Part shown: positions 1 to 9,300 of the stretch, piece after piece
Position numbering within the stretch: the first letter of the stretch is position 1
Layout: each line of letters starts with the position of its first letter
Source: Symbiodinium sp. CCMP2592
Lineage: Eukaryota; Sar; Dinophyceae; Suessiales; Symbiodiniaceae
NCBI GenBank assembly: GCA_905221615.1
Contig: CAJNDT010001001.1
Location: 2,015,443 to 2,079,442 of the forward strand
DNA: 64,000 bases
Direction of reading: 5' to 3'
Position numbers and translations under genes: made by a program
The notes under the pieces: model-generated
Seen by the model: the letters and a program-made list of their open reading frames with translations, nothing else
Told to the model about the DNA's origin: nothing
Database searches by the model: none

Positions 1-77
1 TATTACTGTTCTAATCACATCAAGCAGCAACGGTCGGGCGGTTGCCAACAATAAACCTTCTCCAGGCGATTAAATTG

Positions 78-405
78 CCTCAAATTTGAGGCTCACTCTC
101 AAGTTTGAATCAAAATTGGCATCAGCCGCTTCAAAATTTATGTATTTGTTTTTCGGTAAGATCTTAGGCTCTTGCTTAAAATCAACTCCTTGTGGCATAT
201 CACGTGCAAAAGCGATTTGTTTCGTTGCCATTGAATGCTCCCCTTGCCTTTACCTATGAATCTAGAAATGAAGAATAGTTGCTAAGTGGCAAATAATTAA
301 TTGAATTGAACTCACAGAAGGCAAACAAGCATAGGTAATCAATTTTGAGGCGGCTGATAGCAAATTAGAGGCAAACTTGAATGGCAACAGATTCAAAATT
401 TGAGG
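78..405. repeat. Imperfect fold-back (MITE-like) element
   Basis: The left arm (78-140) and the reverse complement of the right arm (339-405) share, in the same order, CCTCAAATTT, TCAAGTTTG, ATCAGCCGC and TCAAAATT, separated by small indels. The interior of about 200 bp is unrelated AT-rich DNA. This is the shape of a non-autonomous inverted-repeat element or a decayed foldback. No target duplication was recognised. Confidence 0.5.
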
Positions 406-1247
406 TGATCTGATCACTCGCAGCGGGTCTATTGTTGCGGCCGTTGCTGGTGTTTGAAGACCTAAGAATATGGTTCAAATGCCTCTGCTGGTTAGCCACA
501 ATTTGTCAGTCAGTTTTATACGCGGCGCCTGAAAGCTGTTAAACCCTTATTGACATACGAAAGGTTGAACAATGGCGCCATTTACTTGTTATTGTGATCG
601 TTCCCTTAACGGCCGTCCTATCCGAGGCTGCCTGCCCGTTGGCTGCTTGCTGCCTTGACGGCGCTTCGCAGTCCTCGAGGCAAGAGCAATATTGTTCGGG
701 ATTATGAATTCCAGTGGGTTTTCCGTGCCCCTGTAAATAAGTCAAGACTCTTCAAACTGTAACAGTAGTCTTCACTGTTCTAGGGTTTCTGGCTAACAGA
801 GAGAATGAGAGCCCTCATGCTCCACGACCTCGCTTAACGTCTCAGCTAACTGACCCGTACCCATTGTCGGCCAAACCCTTTGGCATTGTCTCCAGGGTGT
901 ACAGGGCATTGGCACGTACGATTTTATTGTTGCTTGCGGGGCCATGACAATACGACTAATTTTGAATAGGGTTCGGAAACTGTCAATGTTGGACTGTGTG
1001 GTGCTTCCTTCGGGTTCGACGATGGTGTCAAGGAGCCTTTGACATGGTTAAGAACCCGACCCAGTGCCTGTCCCACCGCTCGCGCTTTCTGCTGCAATTT
1101 GGGCTTCCGACCATGGTTGGAGTGCAAGGCGTAGGCACTATAGTTAGGCTAACTAAGCCCTTGGAATAATATGAGCATATGCCCTTACAAGGAACCTAGG
1201 ACTACAATAATGGAATAATTTAAGGGTACTATTGGGCATCCTAGTTG

Positions 1248-1384
1248 CTTAGATATGAATCTTACACATGGCTGATGCCTTTAGCTGATGCCTTACAAAT
1301 GGCTGAATGCCTTAGCCTTGGACTGTCTAGGCTGATGCCATAGAGGTGGCTGGTGCCTGAGTGGCTAGTGCCTTAGATATGAAT
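1248..1384 (+). repeat. Degenerate GGCTGATGCCTTA repeat cluster
   Basis: About six imperfect copies of GGCTGATGCCTTA occur between 1268 and 1375. They are flanked by two identical copies of CTTAGATATGAAT at 1248-1260 and 1372-1384, exactly 124 bp apart. Confidence 0.55.
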
Positions 1385-1539
1385 GCTCAGCTGCTCGGCG
1401 GCCCTTCGGGAAACCTAAACTATACCATTCATGTTGCTTCTTGGCTTGAACTAAGTAACTAAATAAACTTTGAATTCGATAGTTCCCACTCATCGAAGCC
1501 CCGGCACTCATCGAAGCCCCGGCCAACTCGTTTCACAAC

Positions 1540-3160
1540 ATGTCTTCCCGTTCGCGGTCTCGCGGCTCTGCTGGTTCTGGGGACGATCGCCCGTCGGCGT
1601 CTGCTGCGGCGCAGCCTGCTGCTTGGCGAGAAATAACAGTACCTTTTATAAGTATTCGGGGATGATTCTGATCATGTTCATAAATTCCAGGCGTCGCCGG
1701 CTTCGGACATATCAGACCACCTCGACAACATGGACTCCCAAACACTGAGGGCGATGCTGCGGCTCCAACACGACCCGTCAGCTTCACAGTTGCAACCTGA
1801 AAGTTTTGTTTGTCGGATCGGGTTCGCTCAAAGCCCTCCGTCATCAAATTAGTTGATGTGTTGATATGAAATTGCAAGCTAAGGCTCCTGTTTGGTACGA
1901 GCATGACGACGAGAGCCCCACTTCTGTCGCAACTCGTTGGGGCAAGGAGTTGTATTTTTGAGGTGGGTTGCGATAATAAATAGTAAGAATATATTGATCT
2001 TGGCCCAAGAAATTGTGAGCCCAATCGAGGTGCCAGTGGAGTCTGGCGAGGAGGAGGCGGCTGGTTCTGACCAGGAGCTGCGGGAGCCGGCGGAGGAGCC
2101 ACAGGGCGAGGCAGCCGCGGTGGCGCCGGAGGTCATGGTGATAGCCTTGTTCTTATGTGGTTTAGGGGTTTGTCGGGTGTTTGTATGATGTTTAGCCGCT
2201 TGAGATCCATAGTAATAATACTAAGTCCCTTGTGCGAGGCGGATGCCGGACAGCCAGGGCCAAAGGCCAAGGCCAAGGTGCCTTGTCTCATGGGGTTTAG
2301 CGGTTTGGCGGCTTATCAAGGTTTTTTGTATGTATAGCCGCTTTTATTCAATAATAATACTAAGTCCGTTGTCCCAGGGCAAGAACAAGGCCTCGAAGAA
2401 GGAGCGGCAGCGCTTGAAGCGCAGGGACGAGGCCAAGGCTGCCTCTTGGACCTCTCTTAGTAAAGTCTTGCACTCTTCCGTGTAAGTGAAAGATTTGTTC
2501 GAATTAGTTTTCGGCGTAGTGATTTCCGTCAACCCGGAACACTCATTCTAAGGCGAAAGTCCTGCTGCAAAGTGGCCACGACACAAACGTGTCGCACCTG
2601 CACTTGCATCAGAAGCTTCTCTGCGACATAGCGGACGCTTGTCCTTTATTCAGCATCTTGTCTTTTTTTGGTTTTTCCTTTCGGGGCTTTCAGGCTATTT
2701 CTGGTCGAATAGCAACCAGCCAAGGAGTCTCGCACCTTGCTGCAGCGGTACAGGACGGCGTGGGAGTGGTACCACTCCCACGCCAGTACCACTCCCACGC
2801 CGTCCTGGCAGGCCTTGAACTTCCCGTCGATCCCGGCAGCGTTTGGCCCGGATCACGTTCACCGGGAAGGGCCGGGTGACAAGGGCCTGATGCAGGCATT
2901 GCTTCATGAGCTCGACGTGCCTCGGCTTGATTCAACCCTTATTCCCTTGTTTAGGGTTCAGGTTCCCTTATAAGCCCCTTTAAACCAAAAAGGGCACCCT
3001 TTTTATTCCTAGGTTACTCTTGGGGCTTATGATTCGGCTTGTGGACGTTTGGCCCTGGCAGGATCTCGTGAGACGGCTCTGCAAGGCCTACGAGATCCTG
3101 CATCAATGGCACCGCCACCTGGAGCAGCATGGCGGGGACCACAGCCCCTATGTGGCGTGG
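1540..3160 (+). CDS. Gene 1: multi-exon gene of unknown function, SR-rich N terminus (3' end open)
   Basis: Eight exons join in one frame: 1540-~1620, 1691-1788, 2020-2137, 2239-2277, 2378-2437, 2553-2636, 2725-2916 and 3062-3160. Exons 4 to 8 are whole numbers of codons (13, 20, 28, 64, 33) joined in phase 0. The start is the ATG at 1540, which opens MSSRSRSRGSAGSG. An acidic, Ala/Glu/Pro-rich stretch follows, then a Lys/Arg-rich segment (KASKKERQRLKRRDEAK), then a more globular part rich in aromatic residues (TAWEWYHSHA; YEILHQWHRHLEQH). Donors include GT (2138, 2278, 2917, 3161) and GC (2438, 2637). The charged N-terminal half suggests a nuclear protein, but no domain was recognised. No further + exons are seen before the transposon at 3442, so the gene is either truncated there or continues beyond the minus-strand block. 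The exon 1-3 boundaries are the least certain. Confidence 0.6.
2138..2377 (+). repeat. Two homologous introns (introner-like pair) around a 39-bp exon
   Basis: Introns 2138-2238 (101 bp) and 2278-2377 (100 bp) of gene 1 align over most of their length. Both start GTG and share CCTTGT, GGTTTAG, TAGCCGCTT and, near the acceptor, AATAATACTAAGTCC followed by TTGT and CAG or GAG. The only sequence between them is the 39-bp exon 2239-2277. The ACTAAG element lies about 20 nt before each acceptor, where a branch point would be expected. Confidence 0.65.
2751..2807. repeat. Perfect hairpin with an embedded 28-bp palindrome inside a coding exon
   Basis: The 22 bases at 2751-2772 (CAGGACGGC...GTGGTAC) are exactly the reverse complement of 2786-2807. 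The 13-bp loop belongs to a second structure: 2757-2784 is itself a perfect 28-bp palindrome centred on GGTACC. The structure lies in exon 7 of gene 1 and is read as codons, with a near-tandem ACCACTCCCACGCC duplication. Confidence 0.85.
2936..3022 (+). repeat. 87-bp dispersed repeat, copy 1 (intronic)
   Basis: It runs from CCCTTATTCCC to TTACTCTTGG, contains TTAGGGTTCAGG, CCTTATAAGCCCC and the hairpin AAAAAGGG-CA-CCCTTTTT, and is nearly identical to the copy at 24567. It lies inside the last recognised intron of gene 1 (2917-3061). Confidence 0.85.
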
Positions 3161-3441
3161 GTGACACCGCCGCCACGTTGCTCGTCAATCACATTCATTC
3201 GGATTTTTGGTTAAGGACCTACTTCTAAGGGCGGTGGGTTAATAAGTAGATACATAAGTTAGTAATCGATTGTACAGTTTAGTGGGGATGGCTAGTCTAA
3301 CATAGCAATTGACCTAAGTGCAGTTAGCAAGGTACAATTACAGAAGTTAGCCAAACACAGTTAACGAAGTTAGCATTTTACTAACAGCACCTTAAAACCA
3401 TGATGATGCCCATGAGGATGATGAAAAATCCAATGTCGCAA
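3161..3441. other. Non-coding spacer before the transposon
   Basis: AT-rich, with several AGTTAGCAA/AGTTAGCCAA-like short repeats (about 3320-3385). No coding frame is convincing. Confidence 0.4.
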
Positions 3442-3529
3442 TGCAGGGCGATTCGCTCGCAGGCAGGATCAGAACATGAAAACTGTGACAATTCATGTGT
3501 CGCCATGCAGGGCGATTCGCTCGCAGGCA
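3435..3529 (+). repeat. Left arm: two tandem copies of a 31-bp unit
   Basis: 3435-3465 and 3499-3529 match in 30 of 31 bases, 64 bp apart. Each consists of GTCGCN followed by the 24-bp arm motif. Doubled terminal motifs are known as transposase-binding sites in several DNA transposon families; that role here is inference. Confidence 0.75.
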
Positions 3530-3549
3530 TATATGCACAACAATCTTTT

Positions 3550-5568
3550 TTATGGCACGACCAGCATGCTGTCTGCACTCATGCGTTTGAAGAGGCAGGT
3601 TCGACTGATCTCGGCCACTCGCATGAACTGGGCTCCGTCCTGCTTGACCCGGAAGAGATTCTTCCCTTGTGGCTCAAGCACACTCAACAGAGCCAGGAGC
3701 TCGCCATGCTGCAACCGGCAAAACAACCACACCTCTGCAACGGACCCCGTCTTAAGCAGCACCAGGTCACCCCTCTCGCAAGTCTGTCCTGGGCAGACCT
3801 CGGCCTGCATGGCCGACTGCACATGCTCAAGAGTCTGAAACCCGAATGTCTGCCCCAGGTGCCACAGCAAAGTGCCATCAGTGACAGACTTGGGGGACTT
3901 CAAATGGGGCCGCATGAAGCCAGCATGCTCAGACAGATCCAGAAGAGCCCTGCCCAAAACATCTTTAAAGAGTGAAGCTTCGAACCAGTCGGTCACTTTC
4001 TTCGTGTTGTCAGCAAACTGCTTCACTTGCCGATGCTTTCGTTCGTGTGTAAAACAGGAAATCAGAGGCCTGTCTCGAGCCATCAGGGGAAGATGGAGGC
4101 TATAGTGGAACTTCGGTATACAGTGCTGCTCTCCATATGCTTTAAGGAAAGCTTGGCTATGGGCCCGAATCGCATTCTCGAGCTCGTCCGGCGACAGGTT
4201 CCCAGTCCGATTGCATTCAAGCAGGAGGTCGAGAACCATACAAATCTTCATAAAGGATCTGATGCATCGCCGAAGTTCGTCGTCCATTGTGTCAAAGTGA
4301 TGAGTCAGCAAGAAAAGCCGCAGCAAGGGATAGACAGTGATGCACTGCGAAGCCCCGGCCTTGAACTCAGAAGGTTTGCTCCTTTTGTCGAACAAATGCA
4401 AGATTTCTCTTCTCCGGTTCTTCAGGTTGTGAGGCCATTCGTACTCTGAGATAAAGCTCTGGATCACCTGAAATGTTGCACCCTGCACATGCAAGAGTGG
4501 CAAGAGTAAGCTCAATTCCACGTGCAGGAGGCCGCTTACCACATAACAATGCATCCAATCCCACATCAAGCATTTCACAAGCGGCATGCTTTTGTGAGCA
4601 AGCACTCCAGATGGGTTAAAGTTCAACCCCATGCTGGACTCCAGCAAGGCAAAATCCTTTTTGCTCAGCATGGGTTGCCTTCTCGCCAGCAGTGCCTGTG
4701 CAGTGAAGATCTGATTGTCGGTTCTGCGGACAAACAGATTGCTGTCGATGCATGATATGTCATGCAATTCTCCCGAGTGGTCATTTGCTGGCAGATCACC
4801 GTGGGTCTTGCTTGTTATGTTGGCACATAGCGGGCAAACCAAAGTCCCACTGGAGCCCTTGAAGTCGTACATAGACTTCAAAGCTGCCTCGTCTGCAACT
4901 ACAGTATGCAGTTTCGCGAAGAACATGACCCGTTCCCCGGTTGGCATGTTCAGCAAACAGCCCGACTGGAGGTTCAGGAACGATTCCGAGGAGACCAGAA
5001 TGTGGGTGAGTGCAGACAGCCCGCCTTGGATCTTGTTCACCACCGAAGACCGAGTCAAGTTCAAAGGAAACCAAAGGTTTTCTTGGCATCGGCCTTCAGC
5101 ATCAAACTCGAGAAAACTGAGGTAGTACCCTTGGATCTTCCTGGTGTTGCTGGCTTTTAGCTGGTTGCCAGGACTAATCTCATCATTGTATAAAGCCATT
5201 CGCCATGGGCTGGTTGCTGTGCACGGGTACTTCGATAGCTGCCTTTGGAAAAAGGCAGCTACACCAGGCATGGACTGGCAAACATGCCATATCCATGCCA
5301 TCAGGTTGAGGATCGGCAGCTCTGTCGGCACGATCTTCACCTCCTCGTCTCCAGCTGCCTTTCGGCTCTTCACCTCCACAGGTACTGTAATCTTGGCCAC
5401 CAAAGGGCCATGAGGAGTCTCTGCATCCAGCTCGGAATCCCGTGCCCTTTTGATGCCTCGCCGGGAGGCTGAGTCAAGGACTTCAGGGCATGCAGCCACT
5501 TCCTTCAGTACTGCCTCCAGAGCACTCTGGCTCACATAGTGCTTTCTGCCGATGGTAGCGAGCGACAT
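3550..5568 (-). CDS. Tnp2/CACTA-like DDE transposase, 672 residues, intronless
   Basis: A single open frame of 672 codons, in contrast to the multi-exon genes around it. Order of features: a charged N-terminal region (residues 1-80); LYNDEISPGN at about 126-135 (first candidate acidic residue D129); a CPLC pair at 245-248; WDWMHCYVVSGLLHVE at about 336-351, resembling the D-x-x-H block of plant Tnp2 transposases; PKFHYSLHLP at 485-494; and CFTHERKH at 505-512, like the His/Glu block before the last catalytic acid. A C-terminal domain of about 120 residues follows. Known for the family: CACTA/EnSpm Tnp2 proteins cut and paste DNA using a DDE/D RNase H-like fold. Inferred: D129, D337 and E509 form the triad. 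No stop or frameshift interrupts it, so it may be recently active. The next ORF on the same strand (6144-7697) could be a partner but lies outside the arms. A KDZ-type transposase is the main alternative. Confidence 0.62.
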   Translation of the reverse strand: MSLATIGRKHYVSQSALEAVLKEVAACPEVLDSASRRGIKRARDSELDAETPHGPLVAKITVPVEVKSRKAAGDEEVKIVPTELPILNLMAWIWHVCQSMPGVAAFFQRQLSKYPCTATSPWRMALYNDEISPGNQLKASNTRKIQGYYLSFLEFDAEGRCQENLWFPLNLTRSSVVNKIQGGLSALTHILVSSESFLNLQSGCLLNMPTGERVMFFAKLHTVVADEAALKSMYDFKGSSGTLVCPLCANITSKTHGDLPANDHSGELHDISCIDSNLFVRRTDNQIFTAQALLARRQPMLSKKDFALLESSMGLNFNPSGVLAHKSMPLVKCLMWDWMHCYVVSGLLHVELSLLLPLLHVQGATFQVIQSFISEYEWPHNLKNRRREILHLFDKRSKPSEFKAGASQCITVYPLLRLFLLTHHFDTMDDELRRCIRSFMKICMVLDLLLECNRTGNLSPDELENAIRAHSQAFLKAYGEQHCIPKFHYSLHLPLMARDRPLISCFTHERKHRQVKQFADNTKKVTDWFEASLFKDVLGRALLDLSEHAGFMRPHLKSPKSVTDGTLLWHLGQTFGFQTLEHVQSAMQAEVCPGQTCERGDLVLLKTGSVAEVWLFCRLQHGELLALLSVLEPQGKNLFRVKQDGAQFMRVAEISRTCLFKRMSADSMLVVP

Positions 5569-5584
5569 AGATTATAAAGATGGC

Positions 5585-5608
5585 TGCCCGCGAGCAAAAT
5601 GCCCTGCA
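5585..5608 (-). repeat. Right arm: inverted copy of the 24-bp motif
   Basis: On the minus strand it reads TGCAGGGC, ATTTT, GCTCGCGGGCA. It differs from the left arm at four positions. It ends 16 nt upstream of the transposase ATG, so it overlaps the region where a promoter or 5' leader would be. Confidence 0.6.
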
Positions 5609-5888
5609 GGCACCGGATATTAGAAGTAACAATTCTTACAATAAATATGTTTGTACATACAACATGTGTCAACCTGTCTATAAATCCTTGTCCCCACGAA
5701 ACCTTCTTCAACACAACAAAAACCTCTGGATGCACGTATGATACAATGTATGCACACGATCTAATACAACTAATTTCTTATAATGGCTGGACTATATCTA
5801 CCAATATATAATATCACGTATATATATATATATATAATATATATGTATATATATATATATGTGTGTGTAAGTATGTAATATACATACA

Positions 5889-5922
<34 letters not shown>

Positions 5923-6143
5923 CAGGAGATATTTATACTTGCAATGCAGCATCAGACCAATCTGCAAGCCGATCCGATCACTCAGGTTTACATGCTGCCT
6001 GGCAAGACACACACACATGCAGCAGAAGAGGCAACATGATGTGCATAAGTGCATGCCTGCATGATGATCTTTTCCTCCCTCTGTGCTGCAGTCGACGAGT
6101 TCCCCACTCATCGAGCCGGTCATTTGAATCGGGCAAGCAGCTA
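5609..6143. repeat. AT-rich spacer with TATA/TACATA microsatellite
   Basis: No gene. A run of TA, TATG and TACA repeats spans about 5818-5926. A 517-codon ORF lies downstream on the plus axis; its stop is near 6144. Confidence 0.7.
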
Positions 6144-7697
6144 TTACTTACAGAAGCAGCTGGGCCTGCAGCCTGGTGCGAATCTGCATTTGCTGCAACC
6201 ATTCGGGCGAAGGCTCACCCTTTTCTTCATGGAAAGATTGGCATAGTATTCTCTGCTACCGGCCGGGGCGGCTTTGGCCTTTGCACTGGCCTTTGCACTG
6301 GCCTTTGCACTGGCCTTTGCAACGGCCTTTGCACTGGCCTTGGCACTGGCCTTACTGGCCTTACTGGCTGCCTTTGCTTTGGCATGGGCTTTGCCCTTTG
6401 CCTTTGCCTTGGGCAAGCCTGCAGGCTTCTTAAGAATCCCCTTCTTCTTGTTGACTGCATCTGCAACGAGCCCAGCCTGCCTCAACACTTCTGCCTCGTC
6501 GGCCTCGTCGCTTTCAGGATCACTCATCTCCAACTGCACTGCCGGCGAGACACCAGCTGATGCATTCGTTGCCGCCACAAGTGCTGTTTGCTGGACCGAT
6601 GCAGATGCCCCTGCGGGTGCCTGCTGGGTTGCTGCTGCAGGTGCCTGGGTTCCTGCTGCAGGCCCCTGGCCCATGGTGGTTGCCCCCGCTTGACCTCCAC
6701 CGGGTGCGAAGTACTGCATGTTCGGGATCGGGTCCTGCTGCTGCCTATTCTGGTCCTGCATGAGCCTCTGCATCATGTTGTTCATGGTGTTCATCATACC
6801 CATCATCGTCATCCCGGGCTGCATTCCTTGCAGGCCCATGTTGAATTGCATGTTCATGGGGTTGTTGTTGCCACTTGCAGGCCAGCTCTGCATGCCACCG
6901 GCACCCATGTTTCCACCACGAAGCTTCTTCGAGCTCCCTCTCAACACGATTGCAGATGATGCTGCCTGCACCCTGTCGGGAGATTGCATCTGCACAGTGC
7001 ATGCAGGATCCTCTTGAGAGTATGCATCGGCGAGCTCAGGGGGCAGATTGTCTGGCGATGCTGGATAATGCTCGAGGTGAAAGCCATTCTTGGGCAAGCC
7101 TTTGGCTTTGCTTTTCAGCATTTTCTTGAACAACTGCTTGTTGGCATAGCTGTCAACCGCCCCCACATCACCGCCTGCCCTGGCCAAGCCAGCTGCCAAG
7201 ATCGCTTTGCAGCAAGCCTCAGATGGGCAGGTGAGCCTCAGCTTGATGCACCGGCATGCCAAGACATCCAACTTCACGTGGATGTTGTCACCAGCTTCCA
7301 AAGCCTGGATATCTTTGACGGACAAGTAAGGTTCGAAAGCATCAACTTTCTGAGTAGCTCTCTTGCCACCCTGACCTGTCCCGGTGTTGGTTCTAGCTAC
7401 TGCTCCAGCCAAGAGATCACTGAACTCCTTTGTTTGTGGAGAAGTCCATTGCTTTCCTGCAGTCCATGCAGCCAGCAGGGCTGAGGCTCCATTTGCATCC
7501 ACGGAGGCAAGGTTCTTCACTCGCTGGCAAAGGGCTTTTGCTTGCACCTCTCTAACACTGTCGTAGTTCGGGAGTGCAGTCATGGACTGGAGAAAATTGG
7601 CTGTAGCAGCCAAATCCCCCTTCAACTGATCCATGGCTGTGGCAGCAGACATGTCGATCTGTTTGCGAGCTTGAAGCCCTGCAACCGATCTTTGCAA
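6144..7697 (-). CDS. Intronless 517-residue protein with Lys/Ala tail and C-terminal Cys cluster, unknown
   Basis: The frame is open from the ATG at 7697; a second Met at residue 16 (7652, MSAATAMDQL) is an equally good start. The N-terminal ~220 residues look globular and include a Cys pair region (ACRCIKLRLTCPSEACC). The middle is Gly/Met/Gln/Asn-rich (NMGLQGMQPGMTMMGMM), which suggests disorder. It is followed by an acidic patch (SDPESDEADEAE). Near the end is a run of KASA repeats (roughly residues 430-480), encoded by a 12-bp tandem repeat at about 6270-6365. The protein closes with GCSKCRFAPGCRPSCFCK, a CxxC-x5-Cx3CxC cluster that could bind zinc. The tail resembles histone-H1-type DNA-binding tails. 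It has the same strand as the transposase, is intronless and lies 575 bp from it, so a role as an accessory transposon protein is possible but unproven. It could equally be a host or retrocopied gene. Confidence 0.5.
   Translation of the reverse strand: MQRSVAGLQARKQIDMSAATAMDQLKGDLAATANFLQSMTALPNYDSVREVQAKALCQRVKNLASVDANGASALLAAWTAGKQWTSPQTKEFSDLLAGAVARTNTGTGQGGKRATQKVDAFEPYLSVKDIQALEAGDNIHVKLDVLACRCIKLRLTCPSEACCKAILAAGLARAGGDVGAVDSYANKQLFKKMLKSKAKGLPKNGFHLEHYPASPDNLPPELADAYSQEDPACTVQMQSPDRVQAASSAIVLRGSSKKLRGGNMGAGGMQSWPASGNNNPMNMQFNMGLQGMQPGMTMMGMMNTMNNMMQRLMQDQNRQQQDPIPNMQYFAPGGGQAGATTMGQGPAAGTQAPAAATQQAPAGASASVQQTALVAATNASAGVSPAVQLEMSDPESDEADEAEVLRQAGLVADAVNKKKGILKKPAGLPKAKAKGKAHAKAKAASKASKASAKASAKAVAKASAKASAKASAKAKAAPAGSREYYANLSMKKRVSLRPNGCSKCRFAPGCRPSCFCK
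6270..6365. repeat. 12-bp coding minisatellite (CTTTGCACTGGC unit)
   Basis: About eight imperfect tandem copies of a 12-bp unit encode the KASA repeats of the minus-strand protein at 6144-7697. The period is a multiple of three, so copy-number change keeps the frame. Confidence 0.8.
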
Positions 7698-7758
7698 TCA
7701 ATCCTTTTGAGCCTTGCTTGGACATATCGGCGGGCCAGGTTCGCGAAATGTTGGATTC

Positions 7759-7821
<63 letters not shown>

Positions 7822-7851
7822 GGCTTTTGCTTCTCCTTCTCCAAAGTATAT

Positions 7852-7885
<34 letters not shown>

Positions 7886-7901
7886 ATATACATATGTATA
7901 C

Positions 7902-7932
<31 letters not shown>

Positions 7933-9110
7933 CATATATACATATATATATATATATATGATAGTTCCGTATACAGACTAGATACACCCGGACATGATTT
8001 GAAGTTGTTCGCTCTCATGTCTTATGTGTGGTGTGCCGGCATCCTCACTTCGTTTCCTTTGTCTTTTGCAGCCGAAGCTAAACTCCCTGTTCCTTCCATC
8101 GTCCTTTTCTCCAGTCACCATCCCCTCCGGCCCCTTATATAAGCTGCCTCAGCCATGCCCACCTCCTATATATCCATGGCTCTCTGGCTGCTTCCCTCCT
8201 CCTCCTGCCTCGATCCCTCCCATGCCTGCTTGGTTTATCTGAATGCATGTCTGTTGTGCATGTCTCTGTACTTCCTGTTTTGGGCACATGTGTCAATACA
8301 TGACGGTCATGCATGCCTCTGTCTCTTTGTCTGTGTCGTCTCGATCGCAAGACACCAAGAGAACATGAAAACACAAAGCCAAGACACATGACACTCACAG
8401 AGAGAGACACAGAAGCAGTCCCACAGTGCACAAAGACAGCCACATGCATGCAGGCACAGCGAGACACCGACGTGCACAGCAATGGCGACACACAAAGACA
8501 GCAGCAGTATATAGATACACACGAAAGCACAGCAACAGAAGCACAACAAGAACACACATGCACATCATGTAGGACCGCACATGCAGTCCTGGTGACCACT
8601 TGTACCGAGAAATATGCCACATCCGGAAACAAGGGCTGACGACGATGTCATTGTTGTGTCTTCGTGTCTTGGTTGGCTGTGTGCCGAATGTCATTGCTTG
8701 TTTTGCACACCAGAGAAGCAACAATGAAACAAGCGAGCAACCAAGCAACTCGTAGATATGTGTATATATATATATACACATACATATATCTATCTATCCA
8801 TCTATCTATCTATATATATATATATCTATCTATATATATATACATATATATTCATCCTATATACATGTATATACAGTATTTAGCATATGTTTATTGTGGC
8901 AACCATACAACTCACATCTATAGTGCATACATATATATATATGCATGTGTACATGTATACATATATATATATATGTGTGTGTATATATGTATATATGTAT
9001 ATGTATAATATGTGTGTATACATATATTATAGAGCTTATGTCTACAATGTATATGTATGTATCTGTATAAACTATAACAATGTATGTGTATATACATATA
9101 TATATATATA

Positions 9111-9141
<31 letters not shown>

Positions 9142-9300
9142 GTCTGTATCTGTATATGTATGTATGTATATATATATATGCATATACATATAGCTCTATA
9201 GTGTTAGTATATATATGTATAAGAACATAAAGGATATAATGAAGAGTGATATAGAGTGTAAGAGAATGAGAGAGAGAGGGGGAGGCGACTGCACAGTTGC
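7698..9300. repeat. Microsatellite block: (CT)n, (TA)n, (TATC)n, TATG/TACA
   Basis: (CT)n spans about 7761-7812; TA/TACATA runs span 7848-7960; ATCT and TA runs span 8759-8870; mixed TATG/TATA runs span 8930-9200. The interval 7966-8758 is unique but has no convincing coding frame. Protein-like frames here are repeat artefacts (Ser-Leu and Ile-Tyr strings). Confidence 0.85.

Larger units (their letters stand above)
1..1539. other. Non-coding upstream region with repeats
   Basis: No convincing coding frame is seen. The first 400 bases are AT-rich and hold a fold-back repeat (78-405). A degenerate short repeat lies at 1248-1384. The stretch just before the gene at 1540 contains two copies of a short direct repeat around CATCGAAGCCCCGGC (about 1490-1522). 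Confidence 0.5.
3442..5608 (-). mobile_element. Candidate intact DNA transposon with short inverted arms
   Basis: A 24-bp motif (TGCAGGGC...GCTCGCAGGCA) at 3442-3465 is repeated identically at 3506-3529. It recurs in inverted orientation, 20 of 24 matching, at 5585-5608. These arms tightly bracket the single intronless transposase ORF: 20 nt beyond its stop and 16 nt before its ATG. The element would be 2,167 bp. The ends do not start with CACTA, and no clear target-site duplication was found, so the exact borders and superfamily remain open. A related arm stands alone at 11203. Confidence 0.55.

Noticed and set aside
3550-5568. Retrotransposon or reverse transcriptase identity for the 672-residue ORF
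   Set aside because: No YxDD-type block, no poly-A or long terminal repeats, and inverted rather than direct flanking arms.
7760-9200. Ile-Tyr and Ser-Leu rich open frames
   Set aside because: They are translations of TA/TACA and CT microsatellites.
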